The notes under the pieces were generated by a model, which did no database searches, was not told the DNA's origin, and saw only the letters and a list, made by a program, of their open reading frames with translations. A stretch of DNA of 14,475 bases, from the NCBI GenBank assembly GCA_017466065.1, contig JAFTUV010000048.1, forward strand, positions 1-14,475, given 5' to 3'. The position numbers and the translations under genes were made by a program. The DNA is from Bacteroidaceae bacterium. Lineage in GTDB: Bacteria > Bacteroidota > Bacteroidia > Bacteroidales > Bacteroidaceae. How positions within the stretch are numbered: the stretch's first letter is position 1; each line of letters opens with the position of its first letter. Positions 6,764 to 14,215 of this stretch are shown in pieces.

Positions 6764-7864
6764 TTGAGGTTAATTAAACTTATAATATTGACAACCGTGT
6801 GTGCTGTTACCGTAACAACAGCACACACGATTGTCGATATTTCTTCACGCATCAGCCTGCTGTTCGCCGGCGACCTTATGCAGCACGAAAGCCAGTTGAA
6901 GGCCGCCCGCACCGCCGACGGCAAATATAGTTATTCCCCTTGTTACAACCACATACGCAAGGAGGTGAGCAGTGCCGACATTGCCATTGCCAACCTCGAA
7001 ACGACCATAGGCAACAGCCGATACGGCGGCTATCCCTCATTCTGCACCCCCGACAGTTTCCTTTACGCCGCCCAAGGAGCGGGGTTCGATATTCTGCTCC
7101 TTGCCAATAACCACTGCCTCGACCGTGGCAAACGCGGTGCCTTACGCACAATGCAGATGTTGGACTCGCTGAAAATCACTCACTGCGGTGTTTATCGCGA
7201 CAGCATCGACCGCAAGGAACGCTACCCGCTCATTGTGGAGAAAAAGAGTACAAGAATAGCCCTGCTCAACTACACATACGGCCTCAACGGAATACCTGTT
7301 CCGCCACCGCTTGTGGTGAACCTCATCGACAAAGAGATTATGAAAAAGGATATTGAGCGGGCAAAGGAGTTAAAGCCACACGTAATAATCGCCTGTATGC
7401 ACTGGGGCGACGAGTATGTGAGCCTGCCGCCCAAACACATAAAGCAGTTGGCACAATGGTTGCTCGACCAAGGTGTGGACCACATAATAGGCAACCACCC
7501 GCACGTTGTTCAGCCAATCGAGGTGCGCAAGGACTCCACCACAGCCAAACGCAGTGCCGTTGTTTACTCGCTTGGCAACCTTATTTCGGGAATGTATGCC
7601 CGTGGACGCGACGGAGGCCTGCTCGCTCGGATGAACCTCACAAGAGTATATGATTTATGCTGGTTGTCGTCACTGCAATATGCCCTCACTTGGGTCGCAA
7701 GGCCCGGACGCGACGGAGTAGGAAATTTCACCATTCTTCCGGCCGACACAAGCATCGTGCAGCGAGGGGCTGCAAGAGCAAAAATGCAACAATTCATCGA
7801 CGACAGCAGAGCACTGTTCAAGAAACACAACAAGGGAACAGAGGAGTATATAATCACTCCTTGA
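6764..7864 (+). CDS. CapA/PGA_cap family metallophosphatase-fold protein
   Basis: A 366-residue member of the family that includes poly-gamma-glutamate capsule protein CapA (PF09587), with a calcineurin-like fold. Motifs seen: FAGDLMQHE (34-42), NLET (77-80), NNHCLDRG (115-122), MHWGDEY (212-218), GNHPHVVQ (243-250) and YSLGN (268-272). These carry the Asp, Asn and His residues expected at a dimetal site. The start is TTG: no ATG or GTG precedes the FAGDLM motif with enough sequence, and TTG at 6764 gives a plausible signal peptide (about 1-20). It therefore probably acts in the periplasm or at the envelope. No other capsule genes are nearby, so a role in capsule polymer synthesis is not supported by context; phosphodiesterase activity is possible. 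A striking inverted repeat lies inside codons 9-24. The 3' end overlaps the convergent DUF3256 gene by 11 bp. Confidence 0.88.
   Translation: MRLIKLIILTTVCAVTVTTAHTIVDISSRISLLFAGDLMQHESQLKAARTADGKYSYSPCYNHIRKEVSSADIAIANLETTIGNSRYGGYPSFCTPDSFLYAAQGAGFDILLLANNHCLDRGKRGALRTMQMLDSLKITHCGVYRDSIDRKERYPLIVEKKSTRIALLNYTYGLNGIPVPPPLVVNLIDKEIMKKDIERAKELKPHVIIACMHWGDEYVSLPPKHIKQLAQWLLDQGVDHIIGNHPHVVQPIEVRKDSTTAKRSAVVYSLGNLISGMYARGRDGGLLARMNLTRVYDLCWLSSLQYALTWVARPGRDGVGNFTILPADTSIVQRGAARAKMQQFIDDSRALFKKHNKGTEEYIITP
6790..6835. repeat. Near-perfect 19-bp inverted repeat inside the capA-like 5' coding region
   Basis: The left arm GACAACCGTGTGTGCTGTT (6790-6808) and right arm AACAGCACACACGATTGTC (6817-6835) pair at 18 of 19 positions, with 13 uninterrupted pairs next to the 8-nt loop ACCGTAAC. 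It begins 26 nt after the TTG start codon. No T-tract follows, so it is not a standard intrinsic terminator. In mRNA it would form a very stable hairpin at the edge of the initiating ribosome footprint. As DNA it could be a dyad binding site. Confidence 0.85.
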
Positions 7865-8471
7865 CAAATGCCCCACCCTGCCAACGATACACAATCGGTT
7901 GCAATTTGGGAGCAACAAGCGCAGAATCCTCCTCACTCATATAATGCGGCATAGTATATTCGGCACGCAACGAATTATCGGCTGTGGAGAGTCTCAGCTG
8001 CACAAGATATATGTCGCAACGGGCAAGCAGAGAAGGGAGCGAATCGGTTGCCACAAAAAACTCCTCGACAGCGGGACGGACAAAAGCGGGGCTCGCCGCC
8101 ATAGTCCAATCGCGATTATAGAATGTGAGGCGGCTGTCGCAAGCCTCGGCACAAACAGTGCGCACAACAGCCACGACTGTGTCGTTGCCAAGGGGCAGCA
8201 GCTTCATCTGCATAGTTGAGCTATCGGTGCTGCGCAACTCCATATAATCATCGGAGATTGAGAGCAGTTCCGAATAACCGTCGAGACGATTGGTAACCCT
8301 CGCACGCATTCCTGCATCGATAAAGTCGATACAATCGGCACGGTTGTTATAAGTGAGCAACGGCATTATGCTGTCGGGGGCATTAAGAAACAACGTGCGC
8401 ATATTCTGTGCCACTACACTGCCAGCCAACATAAATGTGGCGAATAATATGGTCAATTTCATCCTTCTCAT
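7854..8471 (-). CDS. DUF3256 family secreted protein
   Basis: A 205-residue protein that I recognise as DUF3256, a family of unknown function found in Bacteroidales. An N-terminal signal peptide spans about 1-21 (MKLTILFATFMLAGSVVAQ after the first three residues). The conserved pattern follows: LFLNAPDSIMPLLTYNNR, then CIDFIDAGM, then VTNRLDGYSEL, and a Val-Cys-Ala-Glu-Ala-Cys pair region near 105-110 that could form a disulphide. The start at 8471 overlaps the upstream transporter stop as ATGA; an ATG three codons later is an alternative. It is the last gene of the operon and ends tail to tail with the capA-like gene, with 11 bp overlap and no terminator in between. Confidence 0.85.
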   Translation of the reverse strand: MRRMKLTILFATFMLAGSVVAQNMRTLFLNAPDSIMPLLTYNNRADCIDFIDAGMRARVTNRLDGYSELLSISDDYMELRSTDSSTMQMKLLPLGNDTVVAVVRTVCAEACDSRLTFYNRDWTMAASPAFVRPAVEEFFVATDSLPSLLARCDIYLVQLRLSTADNSLRAEYTMPHYMSEEDSALVAPKLQPIVYRWQGGAFVKE

Positions 8472-9367
8472 TTCGAACCTAAATATAAAAAGTACAATCC
8501 TACAAGTATAAGCAATATATCAAAAGCCTTGCTCTTCAAATTCTTTTCGTGAAGCAGCAGGGCACCAAAAAGGAATGCGACAACCACGCTGCCACGGCGT
8601 ATCATTGAAACAACAGCAATGAGCGCGCCATCCTGCGCAAGTGCCGTGAAGTAGCAAAAGTCGGCCATTGCAAGGAAGAGAGATATCATAGGAATGCTCC
8701 AACGCCAATAGAGTTTCTTGGAGCGTTGCACCGGCGAGAGCAGATTGAGCACCACAAGCAAGCAGCCCATAAGCAAGCATTGATATATATTGAACCAACT
8801 TTGCACCAATACCGGTTCCAGACTGCGCATAAGGTATTTATCGTAAAGGGCACTCACTGCACCGAACAGTGCGGCAAGCGCAACAAACAAAATCCATTTA
8901 TTATGCACAAACACAATCCCCTCGCGCTTGCCGCTCCTGCCCAGCAGAAATACCGAGAGGATGGCAATGAGCACGCCCGCCCATTGATACAAATTAAGAT
9001 GCTCGCCGAATAACAGCAAGGCACCGAGCAGCACCAGCACCGGCCGCGTCGATTGTATGGGCGACACAATGGTTATTGGCAGATGCTTTATGCCTATGTA
9101 ACCGCACAGCCACGACGATAGCACAATTACAGCTTTAAGAAGCAGCAACAGATGAGTGCCCGGCGAAGCGGAAGGTACAAAAAGATGGCCATCGGTAATA
9201 ACACCGCTGTGCGACAGCACTATGAACGGGAAGAATATTATTGCCGAGAAAAGTGTATTAAGAAAAAGCACCCCAACCACGGAGTTGCCTTTGAGCGACA
9301 CTTTCTTAAAGAAGTCGTAACACCCGAGGAGTGCCGCCGAAACGAATGCCAACAACGCCCACATCAT
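8468..9367 (-). CDS. EamA/DMT superfamily transporter
   Basis: An inner-membrane protein of 299 residues with about ten hydrophobic segments arranged as two similar halves (roughly 1-145 and 155-299), the layout of drug/metabolite transporter family proteins. Each half ends with the family-like pattern in which an acidic residue follows a small-residue helix ([18 protein letters not shown] near 117-134; [19 protein letters not shown] near 270-288). The substrate cannot be predicted. The start codon overlaps the truA stop (ATGA), and its own stop overlaps the DUF3256 start the same way, so translation of all three is probably coupled. In Bacteroidales I recall this transporter next to truA, but its link to RNA modification is unknown. 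Confidence 0.9.
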   Translation of the reverse strand: MMWALLAFVSAALLGCYDFFKKVSLKGNSVVGVLFLNTLFSAIIFFPFIVLSHSGVITDGHLFVPSASPGTHLLLLLKAVIVLSSWLCGYIGIKHLPITIVSPIQSTRPVLVLLGALLLFGEHLNLYQWAGVLIAILSVFLLGRSGKREGIVFVHNKWILFVALAALFGAVSALYDKYLMRSLEPVLVQSWFNIYQCLLMGCLLVVLNLLSPVQRSKKLYWRWSIPMISLFLAMADFCYFTALAQDGALIAVVSMIRRGSVVVAFLFGALLLHEKNLKSKAFDILLILVGLYFLYLGSK

Positions 9368-10113
9368 AGGAAAATATCGTGAGGGTATTTAACATCGACA
9401 AGAAAGAGAGCCTCACCCATTGCCGAATCGCCGGCCTCGCCTCGTGCCTTATTCTCGATTACCGCACGAAAGCCGTCGAGCGACAAACGCCCGCGCCCCA
9501 CCTGCAACAGCGTGCCCACTATGGCACGCACCATATTGCGCAGAAAGCGGTCGGCCTCAATCTCGAAGCACCACTCACCGTTGCCCTTTTCAATCCACAC
9601 TGCCCGCGTCACCTTGCAGTTGTTGGTCTTTACATCGGTGTGCAGCTTGCTGAAACTTGTAAAATCGGAATATTCATAGAGAACTTCCGCTGCGCGGTTC
9701 ATAAGTTCAAAATCAATTCCCGGCTGCACCCGACAGGCGTAACGACGCAGAAAGGGCAACTTTTCCGTGACAACATAATAGTGATACTTCCGCGACACAG
9801 CATCGAAACGGGCGTGAGCATCGTCTTTCACACGACGCAATGCACTCACCGCAATATCGGGAGGCAGCAAACGGTTCAGTTTATATACAAGGTGGGTAAC
9901 ATCTATCTCACAAGGAAAATCGGCGTGTGCCACCATAAGCGCAGCATTAACCCCGGCATCGGTGCGGCCCGCGCCCACCACCTGCATAGGGGTGCGCATA
10001 AGGGTGGAGAGAGCCTCTTCGAGCCTCTGTTGCACGGTAACAGCATTGGGCTGCACCTGCCAACCGTGGTAGGCGGCTCCGTCGTATGAGAGATAGATGA
10101 AGTAACGTGGCAT
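9364..10113 (-). CDS. truA: tRNA pseudouridine(38-40) synthase TruA
   Basis: Isomerises uridines 38-40 in the tRNA anticodon arm to pseudouridine, acting in the cytoplasm as a dimer. The 249 residues begin with [15 protein letters not shown] (7-21) and carry the catalytic loop GAGRTDAGV (47-55) with nucleophile Asp52. Further matches are RKYHYYV near 109-115, the FTSFSK segment and the [19 protein letters not shown] motif near 190-208. Length is normal. Position 56 is Asn where most TruA proteins have His (GRTDAGVHA); the codon is AAT, one base from a His codon. All other landmarks are intact. It is 9 bp downstream of rsmE, and its stop overlaps the transporter start. Confidence 0.97.
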   Translation of the reverse strand: MPRYFIYLSYDGAAYHGWQVQPNAVTVQQRLEEALSTLMRTPMQVVGAGRTDAGVNAALMVAHADFPCEIDVTHLVYKLNRLLPPDIAVSALRRVKDDAHARFDAVSRKYHYYVVTEKLPFLRRYACRVQPGIDFELMNRAAEVLYEYSDFTSFSKLHTDVKTNNCKVTRAVWIEKGNGEWCFEIEADRFLRNMVRAIVGTLLQVGRGRLSLDGFRAVIENKARGEAGDSAMGEALFLVDVKYPHDIFL

Positions 10114-10122
10114 TATTATGTG

Positions 10123-10827
10123 TTATTTCTCGTTTTTTAGAATATAGGTGTGACAAGCGGCAAGACCGGCAGTTTCGGTCCTCAAACGCGAGCTTCCCAA
10201 GCTCACGGGAATGTAGCCGGCCTTAACGGCAAGCTCCACCTCCTGTGGGCTGAAATCTCCCTCGGGACCAATGAGCACAGTGGCATCCTCGCCCTCGCGC
10301 AACACATCTTTCAGCAGCACACGTTCACTATCGGCATAGCAGTGGGCAATATATTTCGCTCCGGGACGGGACTCGTTCACAAATTGCTTAAAATCGACCA
10401 TTGCGCCCACCACAGGCTTTGTGTATTTCAGCGACTGCTTCATTGCCGATATTACAATGCGCTCTATGCGGTCGACTTTCACCACTTTGCGTTCCGAGAA
10501 ACGGCAATTCAGGAAGGTGAGCGAGTCGAGTCCTATTTCGGTGGCCTTTTCGGCGAGCCACTCTATGCGGTCGATGTTCTTTGTGGGAGCAATGGCTATG
10601 TGTATGTTGCCGTTCCAGCTTTTGGGCACCGATATTATCTCGCGTGCCTGCACATAGCAATGCTTGCCTTGTATCGAAGAAATTTCGGCCTTATAAAGAT
10701 TACCTTTGCCGTCGGTTATCTCCAAGCTGTCGCCTACCGACAGACGCAACACACGCAAGCAGTGTGCAGCCTCCTCCTCGGGAAGTTCCCACCCGTCGGC
10801 AATGTCGGGTACATAGAATAGTGCCAT
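10123..10827 (-). CDS. rsmE: 16S rRNA (uracil(1498)-N3)-methyltransferase RsmE
   Basis: SAM-dependent SPOUT-class enzyme that methylates N3 of U1498 in helix 44 of 16S rRNA in the 30S subunit. The 234-residue product has the N-terminal PUA-like region (HCLRVLRLSVGD, about 22-33), APTKNIDRIEWLAEKATEIG (80-99), the SERKVVK to KQSLK region (111-134), the SAM-binding knot LIGPEGDFSPQE (185-196) and SLGSSRLRTETA (209-220). Length matches the family. The start is 2 bp after the upstream nuclease gene stop, and truA follows 9 bp after, joining two RNA-modifying enzymes in one operon. Confidence 0.97.
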   Translation of the reverse strand: MALFYVPDIADGWELPEEEAAHCLRVLRLSVGDSLEITDGKGNLYKAEISSIQGKHCYVQAREIISVPKSWNGNIHIAIAPTKNIDRIEWLAEKATEIGLDSLTFLNCRFSERKVVKVDRIERIVISAMKQSLKYTKPVVGAMVDFKQFVNESRPGAKYIAHCYADSERVLLKDVLREGEDATVLIGPEGDFSPQEVELAVKAGYIPVSLGSSRLRTETAGLAACHTYILKNEK

Positions 10828-10829
10828 TC

Positions 10830-11402
10830 CTATTTTGTATTTGTGTCGTTATTCTCTTTATTGTTCTTGTGACGGGAATCAATCTCCTCTTTCAGTTTCA
10901 TCGCAAGTTCGTAGTTCTCATCCTTCACAGCCGCATCAAGTGCCGAGCGCAGTGTATTTTCATCGACAACAGTGATGGGGATTGATATTGCACCGTTATT
11001 CTCGTCGCGGATGCACATTCTGTCGAGCAATTCGTCGGTTATATATATGGGGGCTCCCGCACGCAGTGCCAATGCTATTGCGTCGGAGGTGCGCGCATCG
11101 AGCGATTTTACCGACCCTTCCTGTTCAAAAAAAATCTGCGAACAGAAAGTACCGTTGGCAATGTTGCTCACCAACGAATATAACAATCTTATGCCGAAGA
11201 GCGAAGAAAAGGAAGTAAATAGGTCGTGAGGCAAAGGACGAGACGGCTGCACATTGCGCATAGCTGATGCTATCGCCTGTGCTTCATACAACCCGATGGC
11301 AACAACTATTCTGCGCAAGCCATCGCGCTCACGCATCATAAGCAGGTGAGCGCGATGGTCGGCAGTCTTTGTCATTATATCCGTAACAACCAATTCTATC
11401 AT
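10830..11402 (-). CDS. Bifunctional nuclease family protein (DUF151) with C-terminal UVR motif
   Basis: A 190-residue protein of the BFN/DUF151 family, members of which have reported DNase and RNase activity in plants. The core runs from residue 1 to about 145. It includes a VVAIGLYEAQAIA strand-helix (33-45), the RPLPHDL motif (55-61) and SLDARTSDAIALALRAGAPIYI (100-121), the most conserved stretch. Residues 152-176 match the UvrB/UvrC interaction motif (ALDAAVKDENYELAMKLKEEID). The last 15 residues are Asn/Lys-rich and disordered. This domain pair is standard in Bacteroidetes. The start overlaps the permease stop as ATGA. The true nucleic-acid substrate in bacteria is not settled, so the activity label is tentative. 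Confidence 0.9.
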   Translation of the reverse strand: MIELVVTDIMTKTADHRAHLLMMRERDGLRRIVVAIGLYEAQAIASAMRNVQPSRPLPHDLFTSFSSLFGIRLLYSLVSNIANGTFCSQIFFEQEGSVKSLDARTSDAIALALRAGAPIYITDELLDRMCIRDENNGAISIPITVVDENTLRSALDAAVKDENYELAMKLKEEIDSRHKNNKENNDTNTK

Positions 11403-12655
11403 ACTCGGGCACGTTCTTTAAACACCACGGCAAACACTATTGCAACCACAAGAGCATAGGCGGCAAATATGTACCAAGCTGTGGGCCAACCGGCAAAATC
11501 GGTACCACCCTTCGTAAAATGGTTCACCACCTCTTGCGCCACAATAACACCTATCGAAGCACCAAGACCGTTGGTCATAAGCATAAAAAGGCCCTGCGCA
11601 CTCGAACGCTGATTTTCGGGAACCTCCTTATCGACAAACAGTGAGCCCGATATATTGAAAAAGTCGAACGCCGCACCATACACAATCATAGAAGCGACGA
11701 AGAAGAGCACGCCGGGCATTCCGGGGTCGCCTATCGCAAAGAAGCCGAAGCGCAGAACCCAAGCAAGCATAGCCATAAGCATTACACGCTTAATGCCGAA
11801 CCTGCTCAAAAAGAAAGGAATGAGCAGAATGCAAAGTGTTTCGGATATTTGTGACAGCGAAATAAGGATATTTGTGTGCTGCACGGCAAACGTATCGGCA
11901 TACTGCGGCAGTGCTCCAAAGCCGGCAATAAACCCATTGGCGTAGCCATTGGATATCTGCAACGCACCGCCAAGCAGCATCGAGAAGATGAAGAATATAG
12001 CCATACGCTTGTGGCCGAAGAGTTTAAAGGCATCGAGCCCCAAAGCCTCGGCAATCGACCGGCTCTCGCCACCCTTGCCCACGGGACAATTGGGGAGAGT
12101 AAAGCAGTAGGCAGCAAGCACCAAGCCCCACGCTGCCGATATAAAATATTGGTTATAATCGCCTTGGAAGCCTGTGTAATCGACAATCCACATAGAAACT
12201 ATGAAACCGACCGTTCCAAAGACACGAATGGGAGGAAAAGCCTTCACAGTATCGAGCTTAGCCATATCCAGCACCTTGTATGAAACAGAATTAGAGAGGG
12301 CAAGAGTGGGCATATAGAAAGCCACGCCTGCCGTGTAGAGCCAGAAGAGGTCGTTGAACGAAACAGCATCGCCCTTTGTGAGGCCCATATAACCGGTGAG
12401 TATCATAAACACGGCCGAAAGGGCGTGACAGATGGCAAGCATACGCTGTGCGGGTACCCAACGGTCGGCAATAATGCCTATGAGAGCCGGCATAAATATT
12501 GACACTATGCCCTGAACGGCGTAGAACCAACCAATATACTCACCAAGGCCTACACTGCCCAAATAACGTCCCATTGATGTGAGGTAAGCACCCCAAACTG
12601 CAAATTGCAGAAAGCTCAGAACCACGAGCCTTGCTTTTGTTTCAAATCCTTGCAT
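11399..12655 (-). CDS. MFS transporter, nucleoside:H+ symporter (NupG/XapB-like) family
   Basis: A 418-residue inner-membrane protein with about twelve hydrophobic segments. It resembles the nucleoside:proton symporter branch of the major facilitator superfamily: an N-terminal RLVVLSFLQFAVWGAYLTSMG (9-29), GIIADRW between helices 2 and 3 (about 60-66), and a C-terminal helix set containing GAAFDFFNISGSLFVDKEVP (roughly 325-345). It probably imports nucleosides, but the exact substrate is inferred from the family. It is first in the operon with the nuclease, rsmE, truA, the EamA transporter and DUF3256, and an exact -7 box lies 45 bp upstream. Import of nucleosides would feed salvage enzymes such as hpt and adk in this window. 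Confidence 0.88.
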   Translation of the reverse strand: MQGFETKARLVVLSFLQFAVWGAYLTSMGRYLGSVGLGEYIGWFYAVQGIVSIFMPALIGIIADRWVPAQRMLAICHALSAVFMILTGYMGLTKGDAVSFNDLFWLYTAGVAFYMPTLALSNSVSYKVLDMAKLDTVKAFPPIRVFGTVGFIVSMWIVDYTGFQGDYNQYFISAAWGLVLAAYCFTLPNCPVGKGGESRSIAEALGLDAFKLFGHKRMAIFFIFSMLLGGALQISNGYANGFIAGFGALPQYADTFAVQHTNILISLSQISETLCILLIPFFLSRFGIKRVMLMAMLAWVLRFGFFAIGDPGMPGVLFFVASMIVYGAAFDFFNISGSLFVDKEVPENQRSSAQGLFMLMTNGLGASIGVIVAQEVVNHFTKGGTDFAGWPTAWYIFAAYALVVAIVFAVVFKERARV

Positions 12656-12700
12656 AATTTCCTATTTTATATTTTCATATTTTCGTTTACTATCTGCCCG

Positions 12701-12708
12701 CAAAAATA
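12701..12708 (-). promoter_or_regulatory. Promoter -7 box for the permease-to-DUF3256 operon
   Basis: On the minus strand this reads TATTTTTG, an exact match to TAnnTTTG, 45 bp upstream of the permease ATG. A clear -33 box is not evident. The 112-bp gap between the DUF721 gene and the permease contains this box, the dyad at 12707-12728 and nothing else that I can support. Confidence 0.5.
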
Positions 12709-12728
12709 CTCTTTTTCCCAAAAGAGTA
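12707..12728. promoter_or_regulatory. Dyad overlapping the permease promoter: operator or weak terminator
   Basis: TACTCTTTT (12707-12715) and AAAAGAGTA (12720-12728) form a perfect 9-bp inverted repeat around TCCC. Its left edge overlaps the -7 box by two bases and the dyad covers the first part of the -7/-33 spacer. On the minus strand the stem is followed directly by TTTTT, so it could also be a weak intrinsic terminator for recF-DUF721. The stem has only two G-C pairs. Confidence 0.5.
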
Positions 12729-12767
12729 ACCACAAGAAAGAAGATAAGTTCGTTTATTCTGCAAAAT

Positions 12768-13058
12768 TCATCGCAAAATAATATCTGTAATCACCTGCGC
12801 CTTCACATATTCGTTGAGCCTGCGAACAATGGATTTACGGTTCATAAACAATTCGTGACGCAACACCGACGAGGTAAGGGTCACATAGAGCACCTGATTA
12901 TATATGCGCAGCTCCTTTGTGTAGGAAGCAACGGCAGCACCAAGCACCTCGCCCCACGCATTGATAAGACGATATTCGTTGAGCGGAGTTTCGAGCCCCT
13001 CTTCGCGGAACATTGTCTTCACAAGTTCGGCAATAGATTTAGTTTCTCCCCTTTTCAT
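12768..13058 (-). CDS. DUF721 domain protein, DciA-like
   Basis: A 96-residue protein matching the DUF721 family. The landmark W is in INAWGEVLGAAVASYTKELRI (about 32-52), followed by the VLYVTLTSSVLRHELFMNRKSIVRRLNE segment (56-83). Larger members include DciA, the helicase loader used by bacteria lacking DnaC or DnaI. This one is a minimal version of the domain with almost no extension. The ATG overlaps the recF stop codon as ATGA, so translation should be coupled. The recF neighbourhood supports a role in replication or fork maintenance; that it loads DnaB here is inference. Confidence 0.88.
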   Translation of the reverse strand: MKRGETKSIAELVKTMFREEGLETPLNEYRLINAWGEVLGAAVASYTKELRIYNQVLYVTLTSSVLRHELFMNRKSIVRRLNEYVKAQVITDIILR

Positions 13059-14161
13059 CGTTCTTTTATCAGTTCAACATCACCGGCCGACACCTCAAAG
13101 AGTCTATACTCCCCTTCGATGCGTTCCAAAATATTATCAATATGCTCGCGATTAACATCGGTTATGAATATCTGCCCGAAACGCTCGCCCGAAACAAGGT
13201 TCACAATCTGCTCCACACGCGAAGAGTCGAGCTTGTCGAATATATCGTCGAGGAGTAACAGCGGCGTTTCACCACCCTTGCAACGCAAGAAGTGGAATTG
13301 TGCCAGCTTCAAGGCCACAAGATAGCTCTTGTTCTGCCCCTGTGAGCCCTCCTTCTTAATTGCATAGCCATTGAGCTGCATCACAAGGTCGTCGCGGTGA
13401 CACCCCTTTGTAGTGTGCCCCAAGCGGCGGTCATCGGCGCGCGATGCACGCAACAGGAGCGAGAGGTCGCCATCGGCAAGGTCACTGCGGTAGCGCAGGC
13501 TCACGCTCTCGCTGCCACCTGTGATAGTCGCGTGAAACTCCGAAAAGACAGGAATCAACTCCTCTACAAACTGCTTGCGGCCGGCATTTATGCGCACAGC
13601 CTCGGCAACCATCATATCCTCGATGAGAGAGAGCATTTCAGCATCGGGCTCACGCTCGCCACGCAAAAGCACATTGCGCTGCACAAGAGCACGATTATAG
13701 CGTATGAGAGCATTGAGGTACTCCTTATCGTATTGTGAAATAACTACATCCATAAAGCGGCGACGCTCCTCACTGCCACCTGCTATAAGTTCATTATCGG
13801 CAGGAGAAATCATAACAAGAGGCACCGTGCCAATGTGGTCGGAGAGGCGTTCATAGTTCTTCTTATTACGTTTGAACTGTTTTTTGTCGCCACGTTTCAA
13901 TCCACAGGAAACCTCCTCGTCAATACCGCTGTCGCTGCAATAGGCTCCCTGCAACATAAAGAAAGGAGTTTCGTGCATTATATTCTGACTATCGGACACG
14001 GTAACTGCACTTTTGCAAAAAGAGAGATAATACAGAGCATCGAGCAGGTTGGTCTTTCCCATTCCGTTGCTGCCTATAAAGCAGTTGATTTTGGACGAGA
14101 AAGCCACATTAACCTCGGCCAGATTCCTGTAATTAAGTACTGATATATTTTTAATTCGCAT
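13055..14161 (-). CDS. recF: DNA replication and repair protein RecF
   Basis: SMC-like ATPase that binds gapped DNA and, with RecO and RecR, helps load RecA at stalled forks. The 368 residues show Walker A GSNGMGKTN (30-38), the conserved LVMISPADNELI (115-126) and ERRRFMD (132-138) stretches, GCHRDDL (253-259), the ABC signature EGSQGQNKS (271-279) and Walker B LLLLDDIFDKLD (301-312). ITDVNREH (333-340) is the D-/H-loop region. All catalytic landmarks are intact and length is typical. dnaA and dnaN are not adjacent on the visible side, as usual for Bacteroidetes. Upstream lies the 108-bp tandem array, whose nearest promoter-like box is about 114 bp before the ATG. Confidence 0.98.
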   Translation of the reverse strand: MRIKNISVLNYRNLAEVNVAFSSKINCFIGSNGMGKTNLLDALYYLSFCKSAVTVSDSQNIMHETPFFMLQGAYCSDSGIDEEVSCGLKRGDKKQFKRNKKNYERLSDHIGTVPLVMISPADNELIAGGSEERRRFMDVVISQYDKEYLNALIRYNRALVQRNVLLRGEREPDAEMLSLIEDMMVAEAVRINAGRKQFVEELIPVFSEFHATITGGSESVSLRYRSDLADGDLSLLLRASRADDRRLGHTTKGCHRDDLVMQLNGYAIKKEGSQGQNKSYLVALKLAQFHFLRCKGGETPLLLLDDIFDKLDSSRVEQIVNLVSGERFGQIFITDVNREHIDNILERIEGEYRLFEVSAGDVELIKER

Positions 14162-14215
14162 ATATTCTATATTTTACTTCGGCGTTTCGCAAGGAAAGCG
14201 TTTACCTCAACCGAC

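Noticed and set aside
6790..6835. Intrinsic terminator of folD
   Set aside because: The stem is strong, but no T-tract follows and it lies inside the next open reading frame; retained only as an inverted repeat.
9379..10089. Long plus-strand open frame opposite truA, and a similar one at 10150-10821 opposite rsmE
   Set aside because: Both mirror strongly supported minus-strand genes and show no motifs of their own.
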